Source of the DNA: JAXLYX01 sp046351215
GTDB lineage: Bacteria > Myxococcota_A > Polyangia > Polyangiales > Houyiibacteriaceae
Assembly: GCA_046351215.1 (NCBI GenBank)
Contig: JAXLYX010000013.1
Coordinates: 124,001 to 188,000 of the forward strand
DNA length: 64,000 nucleotides
Reading direction: 5' to 3'
Positions 25,667 through 33,711 of this stretch are shown one piece after another. Within the stretch, counting starts at the first letter, position 1; the number at the start of each line of letters is the position of its first letter. The translations under genes were made by a program, and so were the position numbers. The notes beneath the pieces are model-generated. The model saw only the letters and a program-made list of their open reading frames with translations, ran no database searches and was not told the origin of the DNA.

Positions 25667-26125
25667 ATGGAGGGGCTCTTCGTCTGCGGATTGGTCTCGA
25701 TGTTCTTCGTCGTGCCGTTCGTCGTCGTCGCCCTCGCCCGCGCGGCGATGGGCAGCTTCGACGACCTCGCCAACAAGGGCATTCCCGCGATCGGCATCCT
25801 CCTCTCCGTCTCGCCGATCGCGAGTGGCTTCCTGACGACGAACATCCGCTCGGCGACGAGCCTCGGCGGCTACGCGCGCGTGCAGCTGCGCCAGGTCGTG
25901 GTCGACATCGAGATCCCGGGATATCCGCCCTACCAGATCTCCACGACCGCCTTCGTGCCGACGAACCTGGTGCGGGACGTGCTGCCCGGAGCGACCGTGG
26001 AGCTCCGCGTGGATCCCAAGAAGCCCCAGCGGGTCGCGGTCGTCGGCCCCGGCGTCGCCTTCTCCGCCGCCATGGCGAACCCGGCTTTCGGCAACGCCCA
26101 GACCACCTTCGGGAGGACCTCGTGA
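25667..26125 (+). CDS. DUF3592-like membrane protein, first gene of YbjQ operon
   Basis: The ATG at 25667 has a GGGAGAGG box six bases upstream and is preferred over a GTG 39 bases earlier. The 152-residue protein has two transmembrane helices (about 1-28 and 34-57), then a small beta domain (VQLRQVVVDIEIPGYPPYQI, LPGATVELRVDPKKPQRVAV) like the extracytoplasmic part of DUF3592 proteins, where the D-P-x-x-P-x-x-x-V motif is typical. Its stop overlaps the GTG start of the next gene. It may be the membrane anchor of the complex formed by the downstream proteins, which is inference. Confidence 0.65.
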   Translation: MEGLFVCGLVSMFFVVPFVVVALARAAMGSFDDLANKGIPAIGILLSVSPIASGFLTTNIRSATSLGGYARVQLRQVVVDIEIPGYPPYQISTTAFVPTNLVRDVLPGATVELRVDPKKPQRVAVVGPGVAFSAAMANPAFGNAQTTFGRTS

Positions 26126-26583
26126 TTCCCCAACACGTCGCATGCACGAACTGCGGAGCGCCGATGCAGCCTACCGGCGACGGCCGCACCTTCGCCTGCG
26201 CCTACTGCGGCACGCGCATCCAGGTGGCGGTCGACGCGCACCAGCTCGCCGCGGGCCTCCGGCTCGACTTCTCGAACGTCGACGTCTTCCTGCAGCAGCT
26301 CGCGACCTCGCTCGCGCAGGCGTTCGGGGACGCAGCGCGCATCGGCTACCACGAGGGCCGCGTGGTCTCCCTCGAGCTCCGGCTCGAGCACGATCTCTTC
26401 GTCGCGAAGCGCGAGCCGCACGGGCTCCTCACGCAGCACAAGAAGCTCGTCCGCGGCGTCGCGCTGAAGACCGCGACGGTGCCGACCGACCGCTGGGTGC
26501 AGCAGCTCGCCCACGCGCTCGCGGCCCAGGCGAACACGAACGCGAACGCCGCACGGGTGCTCGCGCAGCTCCGAGGGGGATGA
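26122..26583 (+). CDS. Zinc-ribbon protein of YbjQ operon
   Basis: A GTG at 26122 overlaps the previous stop and has GGGAGG five bases upstream. The 153-residue protein begins with a zinc ribbon, ACTNCGAPM and CAYCGTRI (two CxxC pairs about 15 residues apart), followed by a helical region and a compact alpha/beta segment (GRVVSLELRLEHDLFVAKRE), and an Ala/Asn-rich end. The ribbon suggests metal-dependent protein or nucleic-acid contact. It lies four bases before the first YbjQ-type gene, and the operon arrangement suggests a joint function. Confidence 0.72.
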   Translation: MIPQHVACTNCGAPMQPTGDGRTFACAYCGTRIQVAVDAHQLAAGLRLDFSNVDVFLQQLATSLAQAFGDAARIGYHEGRVVSLELRLEHDLFVAKREPHGLLTQHKKLVRGVALKTATVPTDRWVQQLAHALAAQANTNANAARVLAQLRGG

Positions 26584-26586
26584 GGC

Positions 26587-27408
26587 GTGGCCGACCAACC
26601 GATCCATCCACACCAGCGCCCCCACCTCGACGACCTCCCGCAGCACGCGCGCGAGCGTCTCGCCGGGATGCGGGCGCACCACTTCTTCACGAGCGACCTC
26701 TCGGTGAACGAATTCCTGCTCGTGAAGGAGGCCGGCTTCTCGCCGCTCGGCCTCGTGATGGGCAGCAGCATCTACCACATCGGCTATCAGCCGATCCGTC
26801 CCGGCATCAGCGAGGAGCTGACGATGCTCACCCAGGCGCTCTACAGCGCCCGCGAGCTCGCGATGGTCCGCATGGAGGAAGAGGCGGACGCGCTCGGCGC
26901 CGACGGAGTCGTCGCCGTCCGGCTCGAGCTGAACATCCACGCCTGGGGCGCGAACGTCATCGAGTTCATGGCGATCGGCACGGCCGTGAAGAGCGAGCTC
27001 GGTCAGTCCTACCGCGGCTTCGACGGACGACCCTTCACGAGCGACCTCTCGGGACAGGACTTCTGGACCCTGCTGAACGCAGGCTACAGGCCGCTCGGCT
27101 TCGTGATGGGCAACTGCGTCTACTACGTCGGCCAGGGGCCGCAGCCCGGGCAGCCTCTCCAGAACATGGAGCTCGTCGGACCGACGCAGGCCCTCTACGA
27201 CGCGCGCGAGCTCGCGATGGAGCGCATGCAGGTCGAGGCCGAGGCCTTGCAAGCGTCGGGCATCGTCGGCGTCACGGTCGAGGAGAACAACCACACCTGG
27301 GGCCCGGCAGTCCTCGAGTTCAGCGCCGTCGGCACGGCCGTCGTCCCGATCCGCGACGACCACCGGATCCCGCGACCGACCCTCGTCCTCTCCGTGAGCG
27401 ACAAATGA
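26587..27408 (+). CDS. Two-domain YbjQ-type protein, copy 1
   Basis: The 273-residue protein contains two successive YbjQ/UPF0145-type domains (about 32-135 and 148-255). Each has FTSDLS at its start, a strand with GLVMGSSIYHIG or GFVMGNCVYYVG, a long helix ARELAMxRMxxEAxAL, a GADGVVAVRLE or ASGIVGVTVEE strand and a final strand F-x-x-(I/V)GTAV. Single YbjQ domains form pentamers and are described as putative heavy-metal-binding proteins, but their function is unproven. No signal peptide. Start is a GTG four bases after the zinc-ribbon gene; the stop overlaps the next start. Confidence 0.82.
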   Translation: MADQPIHPHQRPHLDDLPQHARERLAGMRAHHFFTSDLSVNEFLLVKEAGFSPLGLVMGSSIYHIGYQPIRPGISEELTMLTQALYSARELAMVRMEEEADALGADGVVAVRLELNIHAWGANVIEFMAIGTAVKSELGQSYRGFDGRPFTSDLSGQDFWTLLNAGYRPLGFVMGNCVYYVGQGPQPGQPLQNMELVGPTQALYDARELAMERMQVEAEALQASGIVGVTVEENNHTWGPAVLEFSAVGTAVVPIRDDHRIPRPTLVLSVSDK

Positions 27409-28409
27409 GGGGTCGACCGAGGCCACCGCTCGATCTCGCGGAGAGCGTTCGACGCGTCGAGCGCGGAGGCATCCCCCTCCGAGCGGAGGAGCGGCTCGCG
27501 GAGGAAGCCGGCGAGCATCGTCGCCTCTTCACGAGCGACCTATCCGTCAGCGAATTCCTCTTCACGCGCGACGCGCACGGCGAGCCCATCTCGCAGGTGA
27601 TGGGCAGCAGCATCTACCACGTCGGTCAGATCCCCGACTACAAGGGCGCGACCGGCGAGATCACCGTCATCAGCAACGCGTACCGCGAGTCCCGTCGCCG
27701 CGCGCTCGCGCGTCTCTACCAGGAGGCCGCGCTCCTCCGCGCCGACGCCGTCGTCGGCGTGCGCCTCCGCGAGCGCATGATCACCATGGGCAAGCGCGGG
27801 AAGGGCGGCGACGACGGGGGCGAGATCCTCGAGTTCACCGTCGTGGGCACGGCGATCAAGGCCCCGTGGATCCCGCATCCTCCGGGTCAGCCGGTGATCA
27901 CCGACCTCAAGGGCCAGGAGCTCTGGGCGCTCTACCAGGACGGCTTCACGCCCTGCGGCTTCCTCTTCGAATTCTGCCGCTACCACGTCTGGCACGTGAC
28001 GAAGGGAACGGTCGGCATGTTCGGCGAGCTCGAGCTCGCGAGCGATTCCGTCCGCGTCGCCCGCGACATGGCCTCGCAACGCCTACTCGCCCAGGCGGAC
28101 GCCGTCGGAGCCGAATTCGTGGTCGGCAGCGAGCTCTCGCTGACGGTGCGCGAGGTGCCCTGCGGTTACCGAGGCTGCGAGCTCGACGACTGCGACATCG
28201 ACGTGAGCTGGTACGGCACGGGCGTGCGACGCATCCCCGGCCGCGGCAACGCGCACCTCGACGTGCCCCCGATGATCCTCTCGATGATCCCGCTCGGGAG
28301 GCGCGAGAGCGCCCGCATCGACGCCGAGGACGACGCCGAGGACGTGCGCATCGCGGCCGAGGAGGCCGAGGAGCTGGCGCTCGAGGCGGACGAGGAGGCC
28401 GGCGGATGA
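27405..28409 (+). CDS. Two-domain YbjQ-type protein, copy 2, with acidic tail
   Basis: The 334-residue protein begins at an ATG overlapping the previous stop (ATGA). After a 40-residue Arg/Glu-rich leader come two YbjQ-type domains (about 42-150 and 160-275: FTSDLSVSEFLFTRD, VMGSSIYHVG, ADAVVGVRLRE; then the more divergent FEFCRYHVWHV and AEFVVGSELSL). The second domain has a short insert with four cysteines (EVPCGYRGCELDDC), a possible metal site absent from the other copies. The C-terminus is an acidic Ala/Glu/Asp helix of about 40 residues. Confidence 0.8.
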   Translation: MRGRPRPPLDLAESVRRVERGGIPLRAEERLAEEAGEHRRLFTSDLSVSEFLFTRDAHGEPISQVMGSSIYHVGQIPDYKGATGEITVISNAYRESRRRALARLYQEAALLRADAVVGVRLRERMITMGKRGKGGDDGGEILEFTVVGTAIKAPWIPHPPGQPVITDLKGQELWALYQDGFTPCGFLFEFCRYHVWHVTKGTVGMFGELELASDSVRVARDMASQRLLAQADAVGAEFVVGSELSLTVREVPCGYRGCELDDCDIDVSWYGTGVRRIPGRGNAHLDVPPMILSMIPLGRRESARIDAEDDAEDVRIAAEEAEELALEADEEAGG

Positions 28410-29509
28410 GCGATCCGAACGCACCTCGCTTCGCCGCCGATCTGCCCGTGCACGCGCGCGAGCGCCTGCTCGACATGCGCAATCGTCGCCTCTTCACGAG
28501 CGACCTCTCGGTCAGCGAATTCCTGCTCGTGAAGGAGGCCGGCTTCGAGCCGCTCGGCCTCGTGATGGGCACCTCGATCTACCAGCTCGCGCCCCAGGTC
28601 CCGAACCTCCCCGCGGGTCAGCCCGGTTGCGAGCTCACGGACCTCACGAACGCGCTCTACCACGCGCGCGAGCTCGCGATGAACCGCATGGAGGAGGAGG
28701 CGGACGCGCTCGGGGCCGACGGAATCGTCGGCGTGCGGCTCGAGGTGAACCTCTCCACCGATCCGCAGCGCTTCCACCTCCAGCGCTACCGCGTCTGGGA
28801 CGAGTGGGCGAAGAAGACGGGCTTCCGTCGACCGCTCTGGGTGATCCCGGCGGGCTACTTCGACGGCTGGCACGAGCTCGCCGCGCAGCAATGGGCCCAA
28901 TGGGGCGCGCGCATGGGCTGGGCGCAGCTCCCACCGCCGCCGTGGATGCAGCCCGGTGGCGCCACGACCTATGCCTACGGCGCGAACGTCGCCGAGTTCA
29001 TCGCGATCGGCACGGCGGTGCGTCACGTCGGCGGGCAGAGCCACCGCAACGCGCTCGGCAAGCCCTTCCAATCGGACCTCTCGGGGCAGGACTTCTGGCT
29101 CCTGATCCGCACGGGCTTCCGCCCGGTCGGCTTCGTGATGGGCAACTGCGTGTACTACGTCCCGCCGCGGCTCCTCTCGGCGCGGGACACGGAGAGCGTC
29201 GAGCTCTCGGCCTACACGCACGCGCTCTACGACGCCCGCGAGCTCGCGATGGAGCGTCTCCAGGACGAGGCCGAGGCGCTCGGGGCGACCGGCATCGTCG
29301 GCGTGACGGTCGCCGAGAAGCAGCATTCGTTCCGCACGAACCTCTACAACATCGGCAACGCGGCGCTGCAGCAGGGCGAGCTCATCGAGCTCTTCGTGAT
29401 CGGCACGGCCGTCGTCCCGACGGATGCGGGCGGAGGCGTCGCGCCGCCCACCCTCGTCCGCGTCATGAACGAGGCGCCACCCTCGAAGGGCGGAGGAGAG
29501 GGCGAATGA
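28406..29509 (+). CDS. Two-domain YbjQ-type protein, copy 3, with large insertion
   Basis: The 367-residue protein starts at an ATGA overlap. Domain one (about 28-205) is split by an insertion of about 75 residues rich in Trp, Tyr and Pro (including RVWDEWAKKTGFRRPLWVIP and WAQWGARMGWAQLPPPPW) between the helix-strand GADGIVGVRLEV and the final strand EFIAIGTAV. Domain two (about 218-345) is close to that of copy 1 (FQSDLSGQDFW, GFVMGNCVYYV, ALYDARELAMERLQDEAEAL). The insertion could form a separate binding surface. The stop overlaps the next start by 4 bp. Confidence 0.8.
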   Translation: MSDPNAPRFAADLPVHARERLLDMRNRRLFTSDLSVSEFLLVKEAGFEPLGLVMGTSIYQLAPQVPNLPAGQPGCELTDLTNALYHARELAMNRMEEEADALGADGIVGVRLEVNLSTDPQRFHLQRYRVWDEWAKKTGFRRPLWVIPAGYFDGWHELAAQQWAQWGARMGWAQLPPPPWMQPGGATTYAYGANVAEFIAIGTAVRHVGGQSHRNALGKPFQSDLSGQDFWLLIRTGFRPVGFVMGNCVYYVPPRLLSARDTESVELSAYTHALYDARELAMERLQDEAEALGATGIVGVTVAEKQHSFRTNLYNIGNAALQQGELIELFVIGTAVVPTDAGGGVAPPTLVRVMNEAPPSKGGGEGE

Positions 29510-30315
29510 CCGCCGCGCTCAGCGAGCTCTCCATCACCGAATTCCTGATGCTCTCGCGCATCGGCTTCCTGCCCCGTGGGCTCGTCGTCGGCTCCTCGGT
29601 CTTCGGCGCAGGCTCGCAATACGACTGGCAGGTCGCGACCCAGGAGGTCACGGACCTCAGCCAGGCGATGCGCAGCGCGCGCCTGCTCGCCGTGAGGCGC
29701 ATGCGCGAGCAGGCGTCTCGGCTCGGCGCCGACGGAGTCGTCGACGTCCGTCTCGAGGTCGAGCACCACCTCTGGCGCGGCGGACGGCAGGTCGTGAAGT
29801 GCATCGCCGTCGGCACGGCCGTGTCCTTCGATCCCGCCCAGGCGCCCGACGCGCTCCGCAACGCACCGTCCCTCCGGCTCTCGAACGGCTGGCCCTTCGA
29901 CAGCGATCTCTCGGGCTCCGACTTCGTGACGCTGCTCGACGCGGGCTATCGACCGGTCACCATCGCGATGGGCAACTGCGTCTACGGCCTCGATCCGCGC
30001 GTGCTCCGCACCTACCGCGGACGCGACGCGGAGATAGAGGTCTACACCCAGGCCTTCTTCGATGCGCGCGAGACGGCGATGGGGCGCCTCCAGGAGGACC
30101 TCTTCCAGGCCTTCCCGATCGGTCATCCCGACGCGCCCACGGGCATCGTCGGCATGACGGTGAGGGAGTCGACCTACGGCGGGCAGGGAGCGTCCGGACC
30201 GCCCATCGTCGAGTTCACGGCGCTCGGTACCGCGATCGCGCCGCTCGCCGCCCACGATCCGAGGCGAGGACGGCGCCGCGCCTCGCCCACCCTCGTCGTG
30301 CCGCTCGATCGCTGA
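29506..30315 (+). CDS. Two-domain YbjQ-type protein, copy 4
   Basis: The 269-residue protein starts at an ATGA overlap and begins almost directly with the first domain (SELSITEFLMLSRIGFLPRG, then SRLGADGVVDVRLEVEHH and CIAVGTAV). Domain two (about 120-245) has SDLSGSDFVTLLDAGYRP, AMGNCVYGLDP, a helix with a 9-residue insert and GIVGMTVRE. It is the last gene of the operon: its TGA abuts the stop codon of the convergent MaoC-type gene in TGATCA, leaving no space for a separate terminator. Confidence 0.8.
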   Translation: MTAALSELSITEFLMLSRIGFLPRGLVVGSSVFGAGSQYDWQVATQEVTDLSQAMRSARLLAVRRMREQASRLGADGVVDVRLEVEHHLWRGGRQVVKCIAVGTAVSFDPAQAPDALRNAPSLRLSNGWPFDSDLSGSDFVTLLDAGYRPVTIAMGNCVYGLDPRVLRTYRGRDAEIEVYTQAFFDARETAMGRLQEDLFQAFPIGHPDAPTGIVGMTVRESTYGGQGASGPPIVEFTALGTAIAPLAAHDPRRGRRRASPTLVVPLDR

Positions 30316-30780
30316 TCAGCCCTTCGGTGCGCCCTCGGCGCCACGGCGCCAGACGAGCACGCTGGTCTTGAACGAGGCCACGGTCTTGCCGTGCTGGTTC
30401 TTCACCTCGAGGAAATACCGGACGATACCTCGATCGCTCTTGCCCTCGGACGGGCGGGCTTCGATCACCTCGGTGGTCGCCGTCAGCCGGTCGCCGACGC
30501 AGGCCGGTGCGACGAATCGGACCTCGTCCCAGCCGAGGCCCGCGAGGACGGCTACCGGGTCGGCCCCGGCCGAGTGCATCAGATTCGCGCCGATCGCGAT
30601 CGTGTGGATCGCCGACGTGAAGAGCTTGCCCATCGGCGTCCGAGCGGCCGCGGCGGGATCTGTGTGGAAGGGCAAGGGGTCCCACTTCCGGCAGAACGAG
30701 ACGATCTCGTCCTCCGTGAGCTCGAAGCTCCCCGTCGATTCGATCCGCTCGCCGACCACGATGTCCTCGAAGTAGCGCAT
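30316..30780 (-). CDS. MaoC-like (R)-specific enoyl-CoA hydratase
   Basis: The protein of 154 residues (156 from the GTG six bases upstream) has a hot-dog fold with the MaoC dehydratase pattern: FEDIVVGERIESTG, ELTEDEIVSFCRKWDPLPFH with the catalytic Asp and His, and SAIHTIAIG, plus GWDEVRFVAPACVGDRLTAT. Such enzymes hydrate trans-2-enoyl-CoA in fatty-acid or polyester metabolism. It is 55 bases downstream of the molybdopterin oxidoreductase gene on the same strand and may be cotranscribed. Confidence 0.88.
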   Translation of the reverse strand: MRYFEDIVVGERIESTGSFELTEDEIVSFCRKWDPLPFHTDPAAAARTPMGKLFTSAIHTIAIGANLMHSAGADPVAVLAGLGWDEVRFVAPACVGDRLTATTEVIEARPSEGKSDRGIVRYFLEVKNQHGKTVASFKTSVLVWRRGAEGAPKG

Positions 30781-30835
30781 TCCCACGACCTTTCGCCGCT
30801 CGGAAGGTCGTCATGAAACGCGTTCTGTCCCGGCG

Positions 30836-33148
30836 CTAGCCGACCGTCCCGGCGAGGCGCTCGAGCTTCGCCGGCACGTACTTGTGCCAGGGCGTGCCCG
30901 CGATCGGATCGCGCCGCTGGTTGTCCGTGAGCTCGTTCGGCGCGATGCCGCGCTTCACCTCGGCGCCCTTGGCGTCGCGGTAGGCGAGGCCCTGTCCGTT
31001 GGGAAGCGAGATCATCCCACGCCGCATCGTGTCCGTGACCTCGAGCTCGACCTCGACGCTCGCGCGTCGCGTCGAGAGGCGGACCTTGTCCCCGTCGGCG
31101 CAGCCGAGCTCGGCCGCGTCGTTCGGATGGATGCGGAGGGTGCCGAAGCGGCCCTTCTTGTGCCAACCCGGATCGCGGATCGCGGTGTTCGCCGTGTCCG
31201 TGCGCCGCTCGCCGGCGGCGAGCACGAAGGGGAACTCGGCGTCGCGCGGCGGCTCGGTGGTCGCGAGCTCCGCGATCGCGGGCACGAGCTCGGGGAGATG
31301 GAGCGCGATGCGATGCCCGGGATGGCCGATCGACTTCCAGCTGTGCTCGAAGTCGCTCTTGGCGAAGACCACGCCGGACGGATTCGCGAGCAGCGTCTCG
31401 AAGAGCTCCTGCGCGGCGATCGGCGCGGGCCCGTCGAAGCCTGCACGCTTGGCGACCTCGCCATTCGCCATCAGGTAGAGCTGGCTGATGCCCCAGACGA
31501 CGGCCGCGGCCTCCATCCCCTCCGGCAGCGCTTCGCCGAGCGTGCGGTAGAGGAGCACCGCCTGGTACTTGCGGTACCTCGGGATCATCGCCTGCATCGC
31601 GGCGAACATCGCGGCGAAGGCGAGCGGATGAAGCTTCCGCGCGAGTCGTAGCGGGAGGTAGTCGCGCTCCGAGAGATCGCCGAGCGCCTCGACGAGCCTC
31701 GCGTGGATCTCGGCCTCGGGGAGCGTCCCTTCGAGGGGCGGGAAGAGGGGCTGCCGGAGCTGGAAGGCGTTCTCGGGGAATTCCGTGCTGAAGAAGACGC
31801 CCTCGGCCTTCTCGAACTGGCTCGAGGCCGGGAGCACGTAGTCCGCGACGCGCGCCGTCTCGGTCATCGCGACGTCGATCACGACGGAGAGCTCGAGCGC
31901 GCGGATCGCCTCCCGCATGCGCTGGCTGTCCGCGAGCGAGTGCGCGGGGTTTCCGCTCTCGACCAGCATCGCGCGGAAGCGCTTCGGATGGTCGGTGAGG
32001 ATCTCGTCCGGGATGGCGTTGCAGGGGATCAGGCCGATGATGATCTTCGAGCCGGTGACGGGACTGCGCTTCTCGACGCGGGGTCCCTTCTTCTTGCCGG
32101 CGCTCGTATCGCCCTTGCTCGCCTTCGCGAGCGAGAGGAAGGGGACGAAGGCGTTCGCCGTCCCCTGGCGTCCGTAGTGCCCCGTGAGCACCCAGACGAG
32201 GCGCTGTAGGTAGCTCCCGAGCGTCGAGTGCACGTTCATCTGCATCCCGAGGTCCTCGAAGAACGAGCAGCTCTTCGCGTTCGCGACGCGGCGCGCGGCC
32301 TCGCGGAGGAGGGACTCGTCGACGCCGCAGATCTGGGCGCAGCGCGCGACGGGGATCGCCCGGAGCACCGGCGCGATCGCGTCGTAGCCCGTCGTGTGCT
32401 CGCGGACGAAGGCGCGGTTCACGAGCCCTTCCTGCTCCACGATGCCCGCGAGCGCGGCGAGGCACCAGGCGTCGGTGCCCGGCGCGATCGCGAGGTGGAT
32501 GTCGGCCATCGCCGCGGTCTCGCTCTTGCGCGGATCGATGACGATCATCGTGCGCGACGGATCCTTGGCGATCTCGTTCAGGACCTTGCGCGCGCGCGGG
32601 AAGCCGTGGGACTGCCAGGGATTCTTGCCGAGGAAGACGGCGACCTCGCAATGCTCGAAGTCGCCGTGCGCGCCGGTGCCGAACATCTTGCCCTGCACCC
32701 AGAACTCGCCCGTCTTCTCCTGCGCGAGCGCGTTCGAGCGGTACTGCACGCCGAGCGCGCGCAGCGTGTCGTTGCCGTAGGCGCCACCGAGGTGGTTCCC
32801 CTGGCTCCCGCCGCCGTAGTAGAGGATCGACTCGCTGCCGTGGCGCGCGATCACCTCGCGGAAGCGAGCGGCGATCTCGCGGATCGCCGTGTCCCAGTCG
32901 ATCGCCTCGTAGGTCCCGTCGCTCTTCCGACGCATCGGCGAGCGGAGCCGGTCGGCACCGTTCTGGTAGCGGTCGAGGCGCTGCGCCTTCTCGCAGTAGT
33001 AGCCCTTCGACGTCGGATGCGCGTCGTCGCCGCGGACCTTGAGGATGCTCCGCCCGTCCTCGCCGCCCGTCTGCACCTCGAGGCCGCAGTTCAGGCTGCA
33101 GAGGATGCAGGACGTCTTCTGCCAGCTCGCGTTCGGCTTGCCGCTCAT
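30836..33148 (-). CDS. Molybdopterin-dependent oxidoreductase, FdhA/NasA-like
   Basis: The 770-residue protein starts with a [4Fe-4S] motif CILCSLNCGLEV and a fourth Cys at 52 (Cys14, Cys17, Cys21, Cys52), then the molybdopterin oxidoreductase domain (about 60-520: RLRSPMRRKSDGTYEAIDWD, GGGSQGNHLGGAYGN, VIDPRKSETAAMADIHLAI) and a C-terminal molybdopterin dinucleotide-binding domain (about 640-770). The length fits formate dehydrogenase or assimilatory nitrate reductase subunits. The lack of a Tat signal places it in the cytoplasm. It is divergent from an HxlR regulator. The substrate is not determined, and no dedicated electron-transfer subunit lies beside it. Confidence 0.85.
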   Translation of the reverse strand: MSGKPNASWQKTSCILCSLNCGLEVQTGGEDGRSILKVRGDDAHPTSKGYYCEKAQRLDRYQNGADRLRSPMRRKSDGTYEAIDWDTAIREIAARFREVIARHGSESILYYGGGSQGNHLGGAYGNDTLRALGVQYRSNALAQEKTGEFWVQGKMFGTGAHGDFEHCEVAVFLGKNPWQSHGFPRARKVLNEIAKDPSRTMIVIDPRKSETAAMADIHLAIAPGTDAWCLAALAGIVEQEGLVNRAFVREHTTGYDAIAPVLRAIPVARCAQICGVDESLLREAARRVANAKSCSFFEDLGMQMNVHSTLGSYLQRLVWVLTGHYGRQGTANAFVPFLSLAKASKGDTSAGKKKGPRVEKRSPVTGSKIIIGLIPCNAIPDEILTDHPKRFRAMLVESGNPAHSLADSQRMREAIRALELSVVIDVAMTETARVADYVLPASSQFEKAEGVFFSTEFPENAFQLRQPLFPPLEGTLPEAEIHARLVEALGDLSERDYLPLRLARKLHPLAFAAMFAAMQAMIPRYRKYQAVLLYRTLGEALPEGMEAAAVVWGISQLYLMANGEVAKRAGFDGPAPIAAQELFETLLANPSGVVFAKSDFEHSWKSIGHPGHRIALHLPELVPAIAELATTEPPRDAEFPFVLAAGERRTDTANTAIRDPGWHKKGRFGTLRIHPNDAAELGCADGDKVRLSTRRASVEVELEVTDTMRRGMISLPNGQGLAYRDAKGAEVKRGIAPNELTDNQRRDPIAGTPWHKYVPAKLERLAGTVG

Positions 33149-33181
33149 GGCGCTCTCCCCGGGGTTCGTACCCTCTCGACG

Positions 33182-33210
33182 ATAGTGGGTTCAAAAAATG
33201 AACCGGTCAA
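33182..33210 (-). promoter_or_regulatory. Promoter of molybdo-oxidoreductase gene with operator in the spacer
   Basis: Reading leftward, a -35 TTGACC (33210-33205) and a -10-like CACTAT (33187-33182) are separated by exactly 17 bases, and these 17 bases are a perfect palindrome, GGTTCA-AAAAA-TGAACC in plus-strand order. It is a strong candidate operator for the divergent HxlR regulator, which would block polymerase. A possible extended -10 (TGCTAGACT, 33220-33228) for the regulator gene lies on the other side. Confidence 0.65.
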
Positions 33211-33252
33211 GCCGCACCGTGCTAGACTCGGGAAACCACCCGGGAGAGAGCC

Positions 33253-33711
33253 TTGAGCTGGGACGAAGTCGGCGAGATGCCCTGTTCGGTCGCACGCAGC
33301 CTCGCGATCGTCGGCGACCGATGGACGCTGCTCATCCTCCGCAACGTCTTCCTCCGCGTGCGGCGCTTCGCCGATCTGCAGACGCAGCTCGGGATCCCGC
33401 GCCACGTCCTCTCGACGCGCCTCAAGCGCCTCGTCGACGAGGACGTGCTCGAGAAGGTCGCCTACCAGGAATCGCCTGCGCGTTACGAGTACAGGCTCAC
33501 GGAGAAGGGAAAGGACCTCTACCCCGTGATCCTCTCCCTCGTCGCCTGGGGCGACAAATGGCTCGACCAGGGCAAGGGACCGCCGCTGCTCTACCGCCAC
33601 AAGAAGTGCGGCCACACCTTCCGTCCCACCCTCGCCTGCTCCGAGTGCGGCGAGCCGATCACCGCGCGCGACGTCGCCGTGGAGATGGGGCCGGGGATGC
33701 TGGCGGATTGA
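33253..33711 (+). CDS. HxlR-family transcriptional regulator
   Basis: The 152-residue protein has the HxlR winged helix (PCSVARSLAIVGDRWTLLIL, then FADLQTQLGIPRHVLSTRLK, LVDEDVLEKVAYQESPARYE and YRLTEKGKDLYPVI). A conserved N-terminal Cys (Cys11) matches redox- or aldehyde-sensing members. The C-terminal 35 residues add a ribbon with KKCGHTF and CSECGEPI, likely zinc-binding. The start is a TTG at 33253; an ATG at 33277 is possible. It probably represses the divergent oxidoreductase gene. Its 3' end overlaps the convergent gene by 53 bp. Confidence 0.85.
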   Translation: MSWDEVGEMPCSVARSLAIVGDRWTLLILRNVFLRVRRFADLQTQLGIPRHVLSTRLKRLVDEDVLEKVAYQESPARYEYRLTEKGKDLYPVILSLVAWGDKWLDQGKGPPLLYRHKKCGHTFRPTLACSECGEPITARDVAVEMGPGMLAD

